From Salticus scenicus (Eukaryota > Arthropoda > Arachnida > Araneae > Salticidae): a stretch of DNA of 64,000 nt. The stretch is taken from contig OZ005662.1 in assembly GCA_963930645.1 (NCBI GenBank), positions 1,912,936-1,976,935 of the forward strand, read 5' to 3'. The stretch's first letter is position 1. Each line of letters starts with the position of its first letter. Shown here piece after piece: positions 45,123-56,988 of this stretch. A program made the position numbers and the translations under genes. The notes beneath the pieces were generated by a model. It did no database searches. It was given only the letters and a program-made list of their open reading frames with translations, and was not told the DNA's origin.

Positions 45123-48100
45123 TTGCATTATTATTTCTTAAAAGTCATTTAATAGTTTCATTCGAATTAAGCTGTTAATGACTTTTCATATTGTTTCAAA
45201 AGCATATAATAATAGTTAACAGCAATAAACAGTAATAAATATTTCCAGTAATAAATAAATAGCTAACAGTAATAAACTGTAATAAATATTTCCATTCTCT
45301 AATTATGTGAAATATAAAATTTTATTTATTTTCAGAATAAATCTATTTTAATTTTCTAACAAAAACTGTAGTAGCTCATTCCAGAAATAACTAAGTATGA
45401 GGTAGATCGCACATATGTCTAACATAGAATGTTTAAATTGTTATATTAAATTATTTTTTATGCAAGATTATTTTGATAGTTGTTTGGTTTTTGCAAGTTT
45501 ATTGTAAGAGAGCAATAGACAATGAATGAATTGTTATGGCATTCTGTAATTGGGATTTTGAGGCAACAGAATAACACAATAATAATAATGTATATTTTGC
45601 AAATTTTACTAAACATTTGTCTCCCTGCGCATCTGTCTGTTTCACTGGCGGAAAAAAATTTCCGAAAAAAGGAGTCACCAGAGAAAAACGAAAAAAGAAG
45701 TAAATAAATAAAGTAAACAGCTTTACTGTATAAAAGGCAATTGGCGGAACAAAAATCATCGGGAAAACGTCACCAGAAAAACAGCCTCGGAAAAAGAAAA
45801 AAAAAAAAAAAAAGCACCAGGTAAAATAGACCTCGGGGAAAAAATTTGATAAAAAATAATAATAAGTGAAACATCTTTTTCAGTTTTGAAATGCTTTTTA
45901 ACAGCTTCTAAGAATAATTTCGAGTGAGTATGACTTTATTTCGTCTTTCTGTTTGTTTGCCTGTTTCATTTATTTTTAATTTAAAATTATAATTTATTTT
46001 TATATACAATAATAATAATAAAAAAAAAAAAAATCAGTACTCAAAAACAGTTTATTCAAATAAATTTATTAATGTATAAGAAGTTTTCATATCTTAAAAA
46101 AAAAATATATATATATATTGTTATTGTATATCATGTACACATACTAATTAACTTACATACAAACGAACTATAAAACGGAAACCACATCAGTGTTATGATT
46201 TTTAGATTTTTCACAAATCAAAACGTGTAGACATGCTAAAAAACAGCGGATACAATTTTTTATGATGGGTGATGAAAAATAAGCTCAGTTTGAAAAAAAT
46301 TTTATAGAAGGATTTTTTCTTTTTCTCTTTAATGGAGATTTCTTTAAAAAAATTAATACGACAAAATTTAAAAATACAATTGATTTACTTATACAATAAA
46401 ATAATTTATTATTATGAAAAACTAATTTTTCTCTTTATTATCTATTAATAATTTGAAAGTAATAAACTGTTTAAGTTTTCGGTAAGTTAATTTTATTTTA
46501 TATTTTACCTGATTTAATTGATATCACACAGGACAAAATAAATTATTAATCTGAAAAATTAATTTAAGCACAATGCTTCATATTAATGTTAATTTTATAG
46601 CTATTACTTAGTAAGAATCTTAAAAAGTAATAAAATCCTTTTTTTTCATTTAAATTTAATAAAATTAAAATTAAAATAATAATAATAATAATAATAAAAA
46701 CTTTTCGTTCAAAGTTCATTGTAAGAAAATAAGCTCATTATTATTATTATATATTTATATTTCATATCCCGTTTTGAAGGTGATGAATTCGCAAAATAAT
46801 AAGAATAATGTATAGAGAGTAGAACGGAAAAGAATAGTAGGGTATTTCGTAAATTAAGACAAATTTTTCTCATTAATATATATTAATAATTTGGAAGTAA
46901 CTTAAAAGATAAATTTAATTACTTGAATTAATTAATTAAAAAACAATGGGGGTATCGGTTAACGACTTTCACTTGCTAATGCATATTAAAAAAAATCCCT
47001 TTTCGGCAAGCTTAAAGGCAAAGGTAGATTCCTTTACGTTAATGTTACAATTGTAAAGAAATTTTACATATGCATTAATACTTAGCCAATGACTTTGTTC
47101 CCACACATTGCATTATTTACGTCGCTATTCTGTTTTCAAGAAATTTAATCTTCAACTATAAAAGGATTTTATTCATTCTACTTACATTTTTTGGCTAAAT
47201 TTATTGGTTTGTAAATGTTTCAATTTTTTTAAATTCAAGCTCATAATCATTCAACAAATAAAAGCCTTAAAGATATACAATCCCAGCAATGGTGAATCCC
47301 GGAGGGGGCTATTGGGCTACACCCCCCTCCCCACCCAATCTTAATCAAAATTATATTTTTTATTTAAAATCCATATAACTGTTGTTCAATTTCTTTCTTT
47401 TAAGAGAAAAAGTAATAGAAACGTGAAAATGCACTTGTGATCTTACTGGTTCTGGTAAGCCTGGCGTTGTTATGGTCAAGTCAAATACAGATAAGTGGTA
47501 GCGGTTTTCGGATAGTTATTTCATTGTAATTTTTATTGAATTATTGAAAGTTTTGTATTATGTTTTTGTGATTCTTATTGTCAGGTGAGTAAAAATTGTA
47601 AAGTGAAACTGTTTTGGTTCACATAAGCTGGAACATTAACATTAACATTAGTTAACATTTGACCATTTGGCACCGCTGAATTTCAATGTTAATTGTTATG
47701 AATTTAGTAAATTGTATGATTTGGCGAGATTTTGGTGACAAAACTTGCGATTTAGCAATGAAATTTGGCGGCAAAAGTTGATAGTTGACGACGAAATTTT
47801 TGACTTGGCGCCAAAATTTGGCGAGCTTGGAGATGGAGAGAGGCAGCTTTAGCGTCATTATGTTTTCTTTCCACGCGAAAACCTCATATCTCTTCACAGA
47901 CCAATATCTTGTTTCGACAAGATAGAAATTCAAAGGAAGCTGTAACGTATTTCTCTCAATCGTAAATTTTAAATTCTTGCCTAAACTGACATTCTAAACT
48001 ATTCATCACAAACGATATTTGTATTAAGATTGACGTATTATTTTAATTTTATATTTTTAAATGATTAATTAAAGCGTTTAACAAGGTTTTTAATTAACAC

Positions 48101-49008
48101 ACTTTTATTAACTTGATATGATGCAACTATTAATGTATGTAACGGAATTTTGCAATTCAATTTTCGACAACTTCTTGTCGTTCAAAAGACCTGAAATTCT
48201 GCACATGACTTTATAATCAATGACAATACTCTAGATACAAGTGTTTCCAGGCACTTTTCCCATCAGGGGCAGGTTTTAAGGGCAAACAAAAAATCTATAC
48301 TTATACAAAACTATCGTATGTGACATAGGATTTGGATGTATTTGTATAATGTCGAGTGGCAACAATTATTATTATTATTTTTTTAATAAAGATTTAAAAG
48401 TATGTAATAGTTTTCTAACACCTTTATTAGTTCATTTTTCAATAAAAGAGTGTTCTTTATTTTATTTTTTTTAAATTGTATAATTTTATTTATCAAAATA
48501 AGGGAATTCGAGTAATGAAATACTTTAATTTAAATTTAAATTTTCATGAAAATAAACTTCAACGGAAAATTCATTAAAATCGTCCCTAGTTCATTTGTTA
48601 AAGGGATGCCTAAATGTCCGCAAATTTATTACCTTTTCTACCATGCCAGTTTAATTCGTTAAGCATCGATTTACAAGATTTTTTTTTTTTTTTTTTTTTA
48701 CGATGACATTTATCTTTTACATTATAGCATCTATGTCATAAAGCTAAGTCTAAATCTGCTTAGCCCTAAGATATGTTGATTTTATTTACTTATTTTTTTT
48801 ATTAACTTTTATTTTATTTGTTTAAAATCATGGATAAAATTTTATTTCATTTTTCTCAGTACATTGTTATAATTGTGACGTCATATTTTCTGTTAAATCA
48901 TTTTTTTTTTTTTTTTAAATCAGATTATTATATTGTTTCAAAACATGATTAAAATTTTATTATATTTTCAGTGATCTTTTTTATTATCCTTTGCACGTGA
49001 CGTAAGCA
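45123..49008. other. AT-rich region without recognisable genes
   Basis: Short simple repeats. TTGGCGCCAA, an E2F-like palindrome, lies at 47805-47814 within several TTGGCG repeats (47660-47825). A fragment near 45895-45985 is related to 63290-63370. No credible coding exon. Confidence 0.4.
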
Positions 49009-49035
49009 TCACCTTATATTATTAAAATCTGTACG

Positions 49036-49066
49036 CGTGTGTCTGTGTGTGTGTGTGTGTGTGTCT
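49036..49066. repeat. GT-rich microsatellite
   Basis: GTGTGTCTGTGTGTGT-type run at the start of Helitron 2. Confidence 0.8.
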
Positions 49067-49799
49067 GTGAGAAACGGCTTGACGCAGCAAAAGCTCCGCC
49101 GCTAACGGTCGCACTGACTTCGAATGGGTACCGATGGACAGAGAATTTATCGCAGATCTGGGTTATCTAATTTGCTGAACGATGCGACCCTAATTAGCGG
49201 AGATATTAATTAAAATTTCGACCATTGTCTAACGAAAAATGACCCAGAATTCATGATTAAATGCTTAAAAAGCGACATTTTTACGGAAAAAGTGGAAAAG
49301 AAATTAGAAATATCAGTCGTATTGTTACAAACAAGATACCATTGGAAAGGGCTTTTTTTTCTTAAACCGATGGTTTAAACGGCTTATCGATCGGAGAATT
49401 AGATTTTTTTAAAATTAACTAAACTATAAAAAAATATTGGCAACAAATCACAAGAATCTTAGCTTTGCAGACTTTTCGTCTACAGCAGTCTTCAACGGAA
49501 ACACATCTGGTATTTAATGAAGTCACGTGTTTCGTACTGCGATTAAAAATTGCAATTTTCTATTTTCTTCAATTTTTCAAATTTTACACATTTTACTTAG
49601 TATACAATCTTAACACCACAAAACAAACTTGCAGTTTAAATTTCATCGATTTTGGTCAATTAACAAAAGATTTACATTTTAATTGCAAATTAAATTTTAT
49701 CTTTACACGCCTCACATTTTATCTGTCGAAAGAGGATGTCAGTTTCAAAACGACACAAACACACTTGAGGTAATTTTTTTTTTTTTTTCAATTTACTTC

Positions 49800-51075
49800 C
49801 ATTAACCGACTACAGTAGATAATGGAATTCGAAATTTCACCTGACTTGCATGTTTTGAGATCTCATGGCGCTGTAATAGTTTAAAATTTCAATATTTCAG
49901 ATTCTAATTCTGTTTATTTTTTTTATTTATTTATTTATTTTTTAATACGTCATTCGATACACATTTTAAAGTATCTCAGCTACTAATTAAAATAATTTCA
50001 TAAGTCATGCATCATTGGAAAGCTTTGTTGATTTGGGATCGAACAGTGGAATACAGAAATTTGTACCGCCAGATGGCGCTGTAATACATTCAAATTTCAA
50101 TATTTCAATTTCTAATTATGATTAAATTATTTTTAATACGTCATTCGAAAGATATTTTAAAGTTCTTTTAAACTATCGAAAATTTTCACCAGATTTATAC
50201 GTTTTGAGGTCTCCTGAATCAATTTTCTTTGTGGCGCTGTAATATTTTCAAATTTCAATATTTCAATTTCTAATTATGATTAAATTATTTTTAAAACATG
50301 ATTCGAAAGATATTTTAAAGTTATTTTAAATTATCGAAAGTTTTCAACAGATTTTCACGTTTTTAGATGTCCTGAATTCGTTTTGTTTTGTATCTTAGCT
50401 ACTAATTAAAATAATTTCATAAGTAATACATCATTGGAAAGCTTTTTTGAATTGGAATCGAACAGTGGAATACAGAAATTTGTACCGCCAGATGGCGCTG
50501 TAATATTTTCAAATTTCAATTTCTAATTATGATTAAATTATTTTTAATACATCATTCGAAATATATTTTAAAGTTCTTTTAAATTATCGAAAGTTTTCAC
50601 CAGATTTACACGTTTTGAGGTGTCCTGAATCAAATTTCTTTTATGACGCTGTAATATTTTCAAATTTCAATATTTCAATTTCTAATTTGGTTTAATTATT
50701 TTTAATACATCATTCGAAAGATATTTTAAAGTTCTTTTATATCATTCAAAGATTTCAACAGATTTACACGTTTTGAGGCCTCCTGAATTCGTTTTCTTTT
50801 GTATCTCAGCTACTAATTAAAATAATTTCATAAGTAATACATCATTGGAAAGCTTTATTGAATTGGAATCGAACAGTGGAATACAGAAATTCGTACCGCC
50901 AGATGGCGCTGTAATATTTTCAAATTTCAATTTTTCAATTTCTAATTATGATTAAATTATTTTTAATACACCATTCGAAAGATATTTTAAAGTTCTTTTA
51001 AATTATCGAAGGTTTTCACCAGATTTACACGTTTTGAGGTGTCCTGAATAAAATTTCTTTTAAAGCGCTGTAATA
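49800..51075 (+). repeat. Helitron 2 internal tandem repeats, ~5 units
   Basis: Units of about 250-300 bp repeat TTTACACGTTTTGAGG, CAGCTACTAATTAAAATAAT, TCGAACAGTGGAATACAGAA, CCGCCAGATGGCGCTGTAAT and CGAAAGATATTTTAAAGTT. Shorter units skip the middle part. They are more alike than in Helitron 1. Confidence 0.85.
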
Positions 51076-51208
51076 TGCGCAGAGCGCACGGGGCTGCGCT
51101 GCCGAAGGCAGTGGGGACCCGGTGCGAGTGTTTACCCGATGAGAAATGGTTTTTTTTTAGGGGGCACGGAGGGTCAGGGAAGGAATACGCGCGCGCAGCG
51201 CGTGTATC

Positions 51209-52171
51209 TATTGTGAAAAAAACAATTTCCACATATATCAAGTTAGCAGAGTTAGCAGTGCAGTGAAATGATAGTTGCTCAGCTCTAAAAGCTATAAAGA
51301 AGATAAATATATGTGGCATTCATTGAAGACAAAAGTTCAATTAAAACAGTTTATTAAAGTTGAAACAAAATGATGAATAACATTAAATCAGCTGAAACAA
51401 TTTTAGAAAGGTTGCTGACGAGAGGTTAAATACCCTTAAAAATACTGCCATACTGAGTTCAAATAGAAAGCTACTTTTCACTAAACGAACAAGTCACAAA
51501 AACGTAATTTACAATCATAATAAAACTAAACAGTTTATAATTATATCGAAATACCAGCTCATGACTTTGAGCTAAACTGAAAAAACATAAAAGCTTAAAA
51601 GATTAAGGGCTTCAGAGCTTAAGAGACTGATTACATATTTCCTACCTCCTTTTTATAGTCACGAAACGGATTCAAAGTAACATCTACTAGATGCTGTAGA
51701 ATAGGAACGCCTCCCATAACTATAGCAACACGACGCTGCGAGTCAGCCGCCATCTATGGGCTTAGCAAAGAGACTCTGCAGTTGAAAAAATATTACATCT
51801 CCTCGCTAAGTAGCGAAATGAACAATCCGTAAAAGGATTTAAACATATTTTTCTTTAAGTTAATTTTAATAAAATATGCTTTTAAATATGAGGTAAGTAA
51901 TTAAAGTTATTTCAAAAGACTTAAACATAAATATATCAATAAGGAATATAATTTTTAACTAAAAGTAATTATCATTAAGCTTTTTAATTTTAATATATCT
52001 TTAACTCAAATGGCAGCATCAAAAGAGAAAAAAGCACTAAACGCTATAATTCATTTAATTAATAACTTAAACTTTAAAGGTTATAAAGTGAATTTAAATT
52101 ATATTTAAGTAGTGAATGAATTTAAATTTAAATTTGAGAATCAACACGGAAAGGGTATAAATTTTACAACA
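51209..52171 (-). repeat. Copia 3' LTR
   Basis: On minus it begins TGTTGTAAAATTTATACCC and ends CACAATA. It appears identical to 56989-57951. Confidence 0.95.
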
Positions 52172-52183
52172 AGGCCCCCCACC
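52172..52183 (-). other. Copia polypurine tract
   Basis: GGTGGGGGGCCT on minus lies directly against the 3' LTR, where second-strand priming takes place. Confidence 0.8.
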
Positions 52184-52747
52184 GTGTTGATTCGACAAAC
52201 ACAAACGTCAGCAATTACAATATAAACTTTATTAGAAAAGAAATAAAAAAAATCCCTTGAATATTTAGTGACTTGAGAGATTCACATATGTCTTCTACAG
52301 AATATACTTCACACAAAGCTAGAAGGCTTGTCAGTTATAAGATCAAGAGTCCACAAGTCCAACTCACAATCAAAAAAAAAGTAGCACTATCAATATTCTA
52401 TACATATCTACTAAAAGAAAGAACAAGATATTAATACAGAGCAAATATGCACAGCATTTCAAGGAAACCTTGTTTTCCCCCATTCCCCATTGTCAAAATA
52501 AGAAAACGATGATATTCACAAATATATGAAACATTTACATAACATACACATAACCAATTACACGTAGCGCTACGAATTTCTCTCATACAAAAGTTAAACT
52601 AAACTATACATCACTACACAATGGAAAACGTAGGAAAAATCCACCAAGAAAATGCATACATATCCCTCTAAAAAACATTTTTCAATTTCAAAAAATTTTA
52701 AATATATATTATACGTTCAAAAATATTTAAATTTACTCTATATACAT

Positions 52748-54244
52748 TTACTTAATAAATACCTTATTTACAAACTTAGACATATCACCTTTAGTAAGGG
52801 GCTTTGTGAAGGGATCGGCAAAGTTATCTTTAGTATTTACATATCTTAAATCAAACCGTTCCTCAAATAGCCATTCACGGATGAAAAATAACTTTACATT
52901 AATATGTTTGGATTTGTTATTCTCTATAGGAGACCTCGTAAAATTAATAGCTGCTTGGTTATCAGCAAAAAGTATTGGTGGTTCATATGAAATAGCAATT
53001 AATTTAAAATCAATACAATCTCGTAATATATTATCAAACCACATTAATTCTTTAACCCCGTCACACATGGATACAAATTCACTTTCCATGGTTGAAAGGC
53101 AAACACTTTTTTGCTTAAAGGTTTTCCAAGAAATAGGGCTATTATCCAAAAATAAAATTTGTCCCCCCATTGATACGAAGTCATCTCTATTCATCGCGAA
53201 ATCAGCGTCAGAGAAAGCAGTTAAACATGGATTAAAACAATTCAAATTTAATTTCAAATCTCGAGTACACGAAACATACCCAAGTAATTTAATTAACCCA
53301 TTCCAATGATTAAACCCCGGTGAATTTTGAAATTGACTGAATATATTAACTGCGTAGGCAATATCAGGTCGTGTCCTGTTTGCAATGAAAGATAAACATC
53401 CTAAGATATTCCGATATGGAAATTTAGACATTTCATCAATTTCATTTTGATTAGTAGGACAATCTTTTTTCGAATACTTAATGCCTTTTACAATAGGTAA
53501 TGAGCAGAAAGGGATGTTAAACGACTTAAACCTGTCATACACTTCATTAATATATAATTCCTGAAAAATTTGTACTGAATCATTTTCATAATTAAATTCT
53601 ACACCAAGTAATTTCTTGGTTTTACCTAAAATTTTTATATCAAATTTACATTTTAATAAATTAAGAATTTTATCTATTTGAAATTGATTTTTACCAAACA
53701 AAACTAAATCATCTACATAAACTAATAAAACAATATAATTTTCAAAATAATATGAACAATTACACCAGTTAAATTTATTAAACCCTAAATCTAATAGTAC
53801 TTTATTTAACTCATAATACCAGAGCCGGCCACTTTGATGAAGGCCATATAACGCTTTGTCTAGTTTACAAACAAGATTTTCCCCCCCCTTTACAACATAT
53901 CCTTTTGGCTGAGACATATAAATTTCTTCTTTTAAAGGTGCATAAAGATAAGCACATTTTATATCGCATTGAACATTATGCCATTTATAACATGAGACCA
54001 ATAATGAAAAAAAGAAACGTATTACTGAGAAATTAACGACGGGTGAAAACGTCTCGTCATAAGTGTCCCCCTTTATCTGATGAAAGCCCTGGGCCACGAG
54101 CCTCGCTTTAAAGCGGGCAACGTTTCCTAGCTCATCTCTTTTAACGGCGTATACCCATCTATTTCCCAAAACTTTTTTCCCCTCCGGTAAATTAACCAGA
54201 TGCCAAACTTTACGAGTTTTCATATTATTTATCTCATCATCCAT
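52748..54244 (-). CDS. Copia reverse transcriptase and RNase H
   Basis: 498 residues from the first Met, but the frame is open back to the TGA at 54317-54319 and continuous with the upstream gag-integrase frame. RT: W.NAM (just upstream), GNRWVYAVKRDELG, RFKARLVAQGF, FSPVV, the catalytic YVDD at about 176-179, ALYGLHQSGRLWY. RNase H: Asp in FSDADFA, Glu in STMESEF, Asp in LFADNQAA and HINVKLFFIREW. All are typical of Copia RVT_2 polyproteins. No frameshift. Translation from its own Met would need a separate start; readthrough of the TGA is more natural. It copies the RNA into cDNA in cytoplasmic particles. Confidence 0.93.
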   Translation of the reverse strand: MDDEINNMKTRKVWHLVNLPEGKKVLGNRWVYAVKRDELGNVARFKARLVAQGFHQIKGDTYDETFSPVVNFSVIRFFFSLLVSCYKWHNVQCDIKCAYLYAPLKEEIYMSQPKGYVVKGGENLVCKLDKALYGLHQSGRLWYYELNKVLLDLGFNKFNWCNCSYYFENYIVLLVYVDDLVLFGKNQFQIDKILNLLKCKFDIKILGKTKKLLGVEFNYENDSVQIFQELYINEVYDRFKSFNIPFCSLPIVKGIKYSKKDCPTNQNEIDEMSKFPYRNILGCLSFIANRTRPDIAYAVNIFSQFQNSPGFNHWNGLIKLLGYVSCTRDLKLNLNCFNPCLTAFSDADFAMNRDDFVSMGGQILFLDNSPISWKTFKQKSVCLSTMESEFVSMCDGVKELMWFDNILRDCIDFKLIAISYEPPILFADNQAAINFTRSPIENNKSKHINVKLFFIREWLFEERFDLRYVNTKDNFADPFTKPLTKGDMSKFVNKVFIK

Positions 54245-54312
54245 GGCATTTTTCCATTCAATACATTCTGAAGATTTAACGGCCTGATTATATGTTTTAG
54301 GTATAGGGATAA

Positions 54313-54319
54313 CTAGTCA
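54313..54319 (-). promoter_or_regulatory. In-frame TGA with CTAG readthrough context
   Basis: On minus the codons around the stop read AAA TCA TGA CTA GTT. UGA followed by CUAG is the established efficient readthrough context of several animal mRNAs, and UGA-C is used by many RNA viruses. It is the only stop between gag and the end of RNase H, and 24 sense codons separate it from the next Met. Readthrough is inferred; a chance nonsense mutation is the alternative. Confidence 0.6.
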
Positions 54320-56890
54320 TGATTTTTTATGAGTTAAACTTGAAGTTGGGTTATCTGAGTTTTGCTGATCAACCACCCCCTCGAACTTATTACTACTAGA
54401 GAAATCAAAAAAATTAGAGTCAAAAATTAAATTATTTTTATCACAATATTGCTTGACATCGTTCATTGATCTCAATCTAGTTTTAGTGTTGTCCGGGTAA
54501 TAGAAGATGTCAACTCTGTCACTCATTTTTCTGGGTACGGGTTTTCTATTCCAAGTAATTGAAGAAAGAGGTTTAAGAGAAGATTTATCTACAGGAGTTT
54601 CATCGACGGGCTCGTCACTAGAATCATCGGGCTCACCTCCGAAAACAATGTCAACAGGATCGGAAACTTGACAATCAACTGGACTTTCCGGAAGTAAGTC
54701 CAATTCCTCCAGTGAGGTGCCCATCACCGCTCCACTGCATTTACTAAATAGCTGATCAGAGAACGTTACGTTTATGGTTTCAACTATTTTATCCTCATCC
54801 TCCAACCAAATTTTATACCCCTTAGTCTTTAATGAATAACCTATTAGTACTCCCTTTTTAGCCTTAGGTTCAAGCTTATGGTCTCTATGCTGTTTTGGAA
54901 TCCCTACATACGAAATTAACCCAAACGGCTTCAGGTGTCTTACGGATGGTTTAAACCCAGTATATAACTCAAAAGGAGTCTTAGTTTGTCCCCTATGGAT
55001 TAAACGGTTCCAAGTGTACGCGAAACACAACATTGCATCGGGCCAGAAAGAAAAAGGCAAACCACTATCCGTGATAATAGCTCTAACACAATTTAAAGAA
55101 GTTTGATTAAACCGCTCACTTAACCCATTTTGCTCAGGTGTGAACGTGTTAGTTAATTCATGAACAACTCCATTTTTACTACAAAATGATTTGAAATTGT
55201 CATTTACAAATTCGGAACCATTGTCCGTACGAATAGCTTTCAATTTTTTATTCAAACTACGTTCTGCCCGTGCAATGTGTCTCTCGAATACACCAAAAAC
55301 CTGAGACTTATCCTTTAAAGGATAAACAGCAACCCTTTTAGAAAATCCATCAATAATGGACAAAAAGAACCTTTCCCCATTTTTACCAGTTACTTTAATT
55401 GGGCCCCAGACGTCCATAAATACTTTCTCCAACGGTGATTTAACGCCATGAACATCGGATGATTTAAAAGACACACGGTTTTGTTTACTAATCCTACAAG
55501 GTTCACAAAAAAATTTCTTAAACTTAAGTTTAGGAAGGCCCCTCACCCCGTTCTTCTTGCTAGTATTTACAATAGTATCAGGACTTACATGCCCAAAACG
55601 AGCATGCCAATACCCAATTTCATTAACTTTTGCAAGAGAAGCTGAAGGATTTTCTGAGTGCCCCCCATTCACTTTACTCCCCTTTTTAACTTTAGAAACA
55701 TTAGGATATAAATAGTAAACACCGTCTTTAATTTTAGCAGTAAAAATATGTCTTTTATCTTTACCGAACACCGACACTCGACCCTTACCGCCAGTGTATG
55801 TGGCACCGTTCACATCTAATTTAGGACCTGATATTAAATTTTTCCGTAACTTTGGGGAATATAACACATCTTTTAAATACAATACATTTTTACCAAAATC
55901 CAACTTAACAGTTCCTTTAGCAGTAATAGGAAAACTAATACCATCGATCGCGACAAAAAGCTCCTCTCCCTCCACAGGAGTATAATGCTCAAAAAGATCT
56001 AAATTTCTTAGAAAATGATTTGAAGCAGCAGTATCAAAAATAAAGCTGTCATCATCACTTAAATTACTAAAGTTAGCTTGAGCTATGTAGTAGGAGGGGG
56101 GAGACTTGCATTTGTCACGACCGTTGGAGTTATACTTTAAATTTCTAGGTTTAAATTTAACATTACTATTCAAAAAACAGTTTTTCTTAAAGTGGCCAAT
56201 ACGGCCACACTTAAAACAAGTTAAAGGCTTTTTACCTTTTTGCTGGATGTTCTGTATCTGAACACTGTTATTGGCATCTTTCTTAATATCACCCTCACGA
56301 AGCTGTAGACGCGATTCCTCCGCTGTTAACTCGGACACAATATTCTGGAACTTGAACTGGTCGTTCTTCCAACGCAACAAATATTGCACTGCAGATTCAA
56401 ACTTGGATGGTAGGTGTTGCAAGAGCTGAAAACAGCAGTACACATCCTCCATAGCATGACCAATTTCACGCAGCTGGTCCAGTATTCTTGATAACCGGGT
56501 TACAAAAGAATTCACCGTTTCATTCTCAGACATTCTACAATTAATGAACTCTGTAAACAGTCCCATATGATGAGCTCTAGAGTCTGATATAAAGGTCTTC
56601 TTCAAAGTCTCCCAGGCATCAATAGCACAATCACAATTTTCAATAATGCTTCTGACTTCAGGCGATGTATTCAAATATATTGTTGATAATGCAACTCGAC
56701 TACGAGATTTAAAATCCTCCACTTGTTTTGAAGTTATTCCGGCCTCAGCATCTTCAACAGGCAGTATTTCGTTCTTACATATTATATTCCAGCAGTTTCT
56801 TTCAATTAAAATAAATTTAATGTCCTTGACCCACGTAGTATAATTATTCATCCGTAATTTTTCAATCGTGGGGTTTAAACTTACTGCCAT
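54317..56890 (-). CDS. Copia gag, protease and integrase
   Basis: 857 residues ending at TGA. Gag: residues 1-220, UBN2-like helical domain (WETLKKTF, LRWKNDQFKFQ), then a CCHC zinc knuckle CFKCGRIGHFKKNC at 225-238. Protease: the active-site motif is FIFDTAASNHF at about 283-293, with DTA instead of the usual D-S/T-G. Integrase: HHCC (H429, H434, C462, C465), D493 in MDVWGP, D555 in RTDNGSEF, E592 in NGLSERFN, then the GKFxxY-like Copia tail region (KKGVLIGYSLKTKGYKIW). The last ~150 residues are Asp/Glu/Ser/Pro-rich. Start MAVSLNP lies 98 bases after the 5' LTR. Coding sequence is intact. Confidence 0.93.
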   Translation of the reverse strand: MAVSLNPTIEKLRMNNYTTWVKDIKFILIERNCWNIICKNEILPVEDAEAGITSKQVEDFKSRSRVALSTIYLNTSPEVRSIIENCDCAIDAWETLKKTFISDSRAHHMGLFTEFINCRMSENETVNSFVTRLSRILDQLREIGHAMEDVYCCFQLLQHLPSKFESAVQYLLRWKNDQFKFQNIVSELTAEESRLQLREGDIKKDANNSVQIQNIQQKGKKPLTCFKCGRIGHFKKNCFLNSNVKFKPRNLKYNSNGRDKCKSPPSYYIAQANFSNLSDDDSFIFDTAASNHFLRNLDLFEHYTPVEGEELFVAIDGISFPITAKGTVKLDFGKNVLYLKDVLYSPKLRKNLISGPKLDVNGATYTGGKGRVSVFGKDKRHIFTAKIKDGVYYLYPNVSKVKKGSKVNGGHSENPSASLAKVNEIGYWHARFGHVSPDTIVNTSKKNGVRGLPKLKFKKFFCEPCRISKQNRVSFKSSDVHGVKSPLEKVFMDVWGPIKVTGKNGERFFLSIIDGFSKRVAVYPLKDKSQVFGVFERHIARAERSLNKKLKAIRTDNGSEFVNDNFKSFCSKNGVVHELTNTFTPEQNGLSERFNQTSLNCVRAIITDSGLPFSFWPDAMLCFAYTWNRLIHRGQTKTPFELYTGFKPSVRHLKPFGLISYVGIPKQHRDHKLEPKAKKGVLIGYSLKTKGYKIWLEDEDKIVETINVTFSDQLFSKCSGAVMGTSLEELDLLPESPVDCQVSDPVDIVFGGEPDDSSDEPVDETPVDKSSLKPLSSITWNRKPVPRKMSDRVDIFYYPDNTKTRLRSMNDVKQYCDKNNLIFDSNFFDFSSSNKFEGVVDQQNSDNPTSSLTHKKS

Positions 56891-56975
56891 TTCAATTTCT
56901 TATCTTCAAACACTTAGAATGCCATAAAAACTATTATCAAAATTTTAATGCTATGAGCTGACAACGAGCCAAATC

Positions 56976-56985
56976 GCCCATAACC
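56976..56985 (-). other. Copia primer-binding site (half-tRNA iMet)
   Basis: GGTTATGGGC, three bases inside the 5' LTR, is complementary to the anticodon arm of initiator tRNA-Met (GCCCATAACC). Drosophila copia uses the same internal, half-tRNA priming mode. Confidence 0.75.
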
Positions 56986-56988
56986 GCT

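Noticed and set aside
47805..47814. E2F site TTGGCGCCAA
   Set aside because: Perfect palindrome, but it sits in a short TTGGCG repeat and has no gene next to it; kept only as a note.
52806..53309. Plus-strand frame of 167 codons
   Set aside because: Antisense shadow of the Copia RNase H region.
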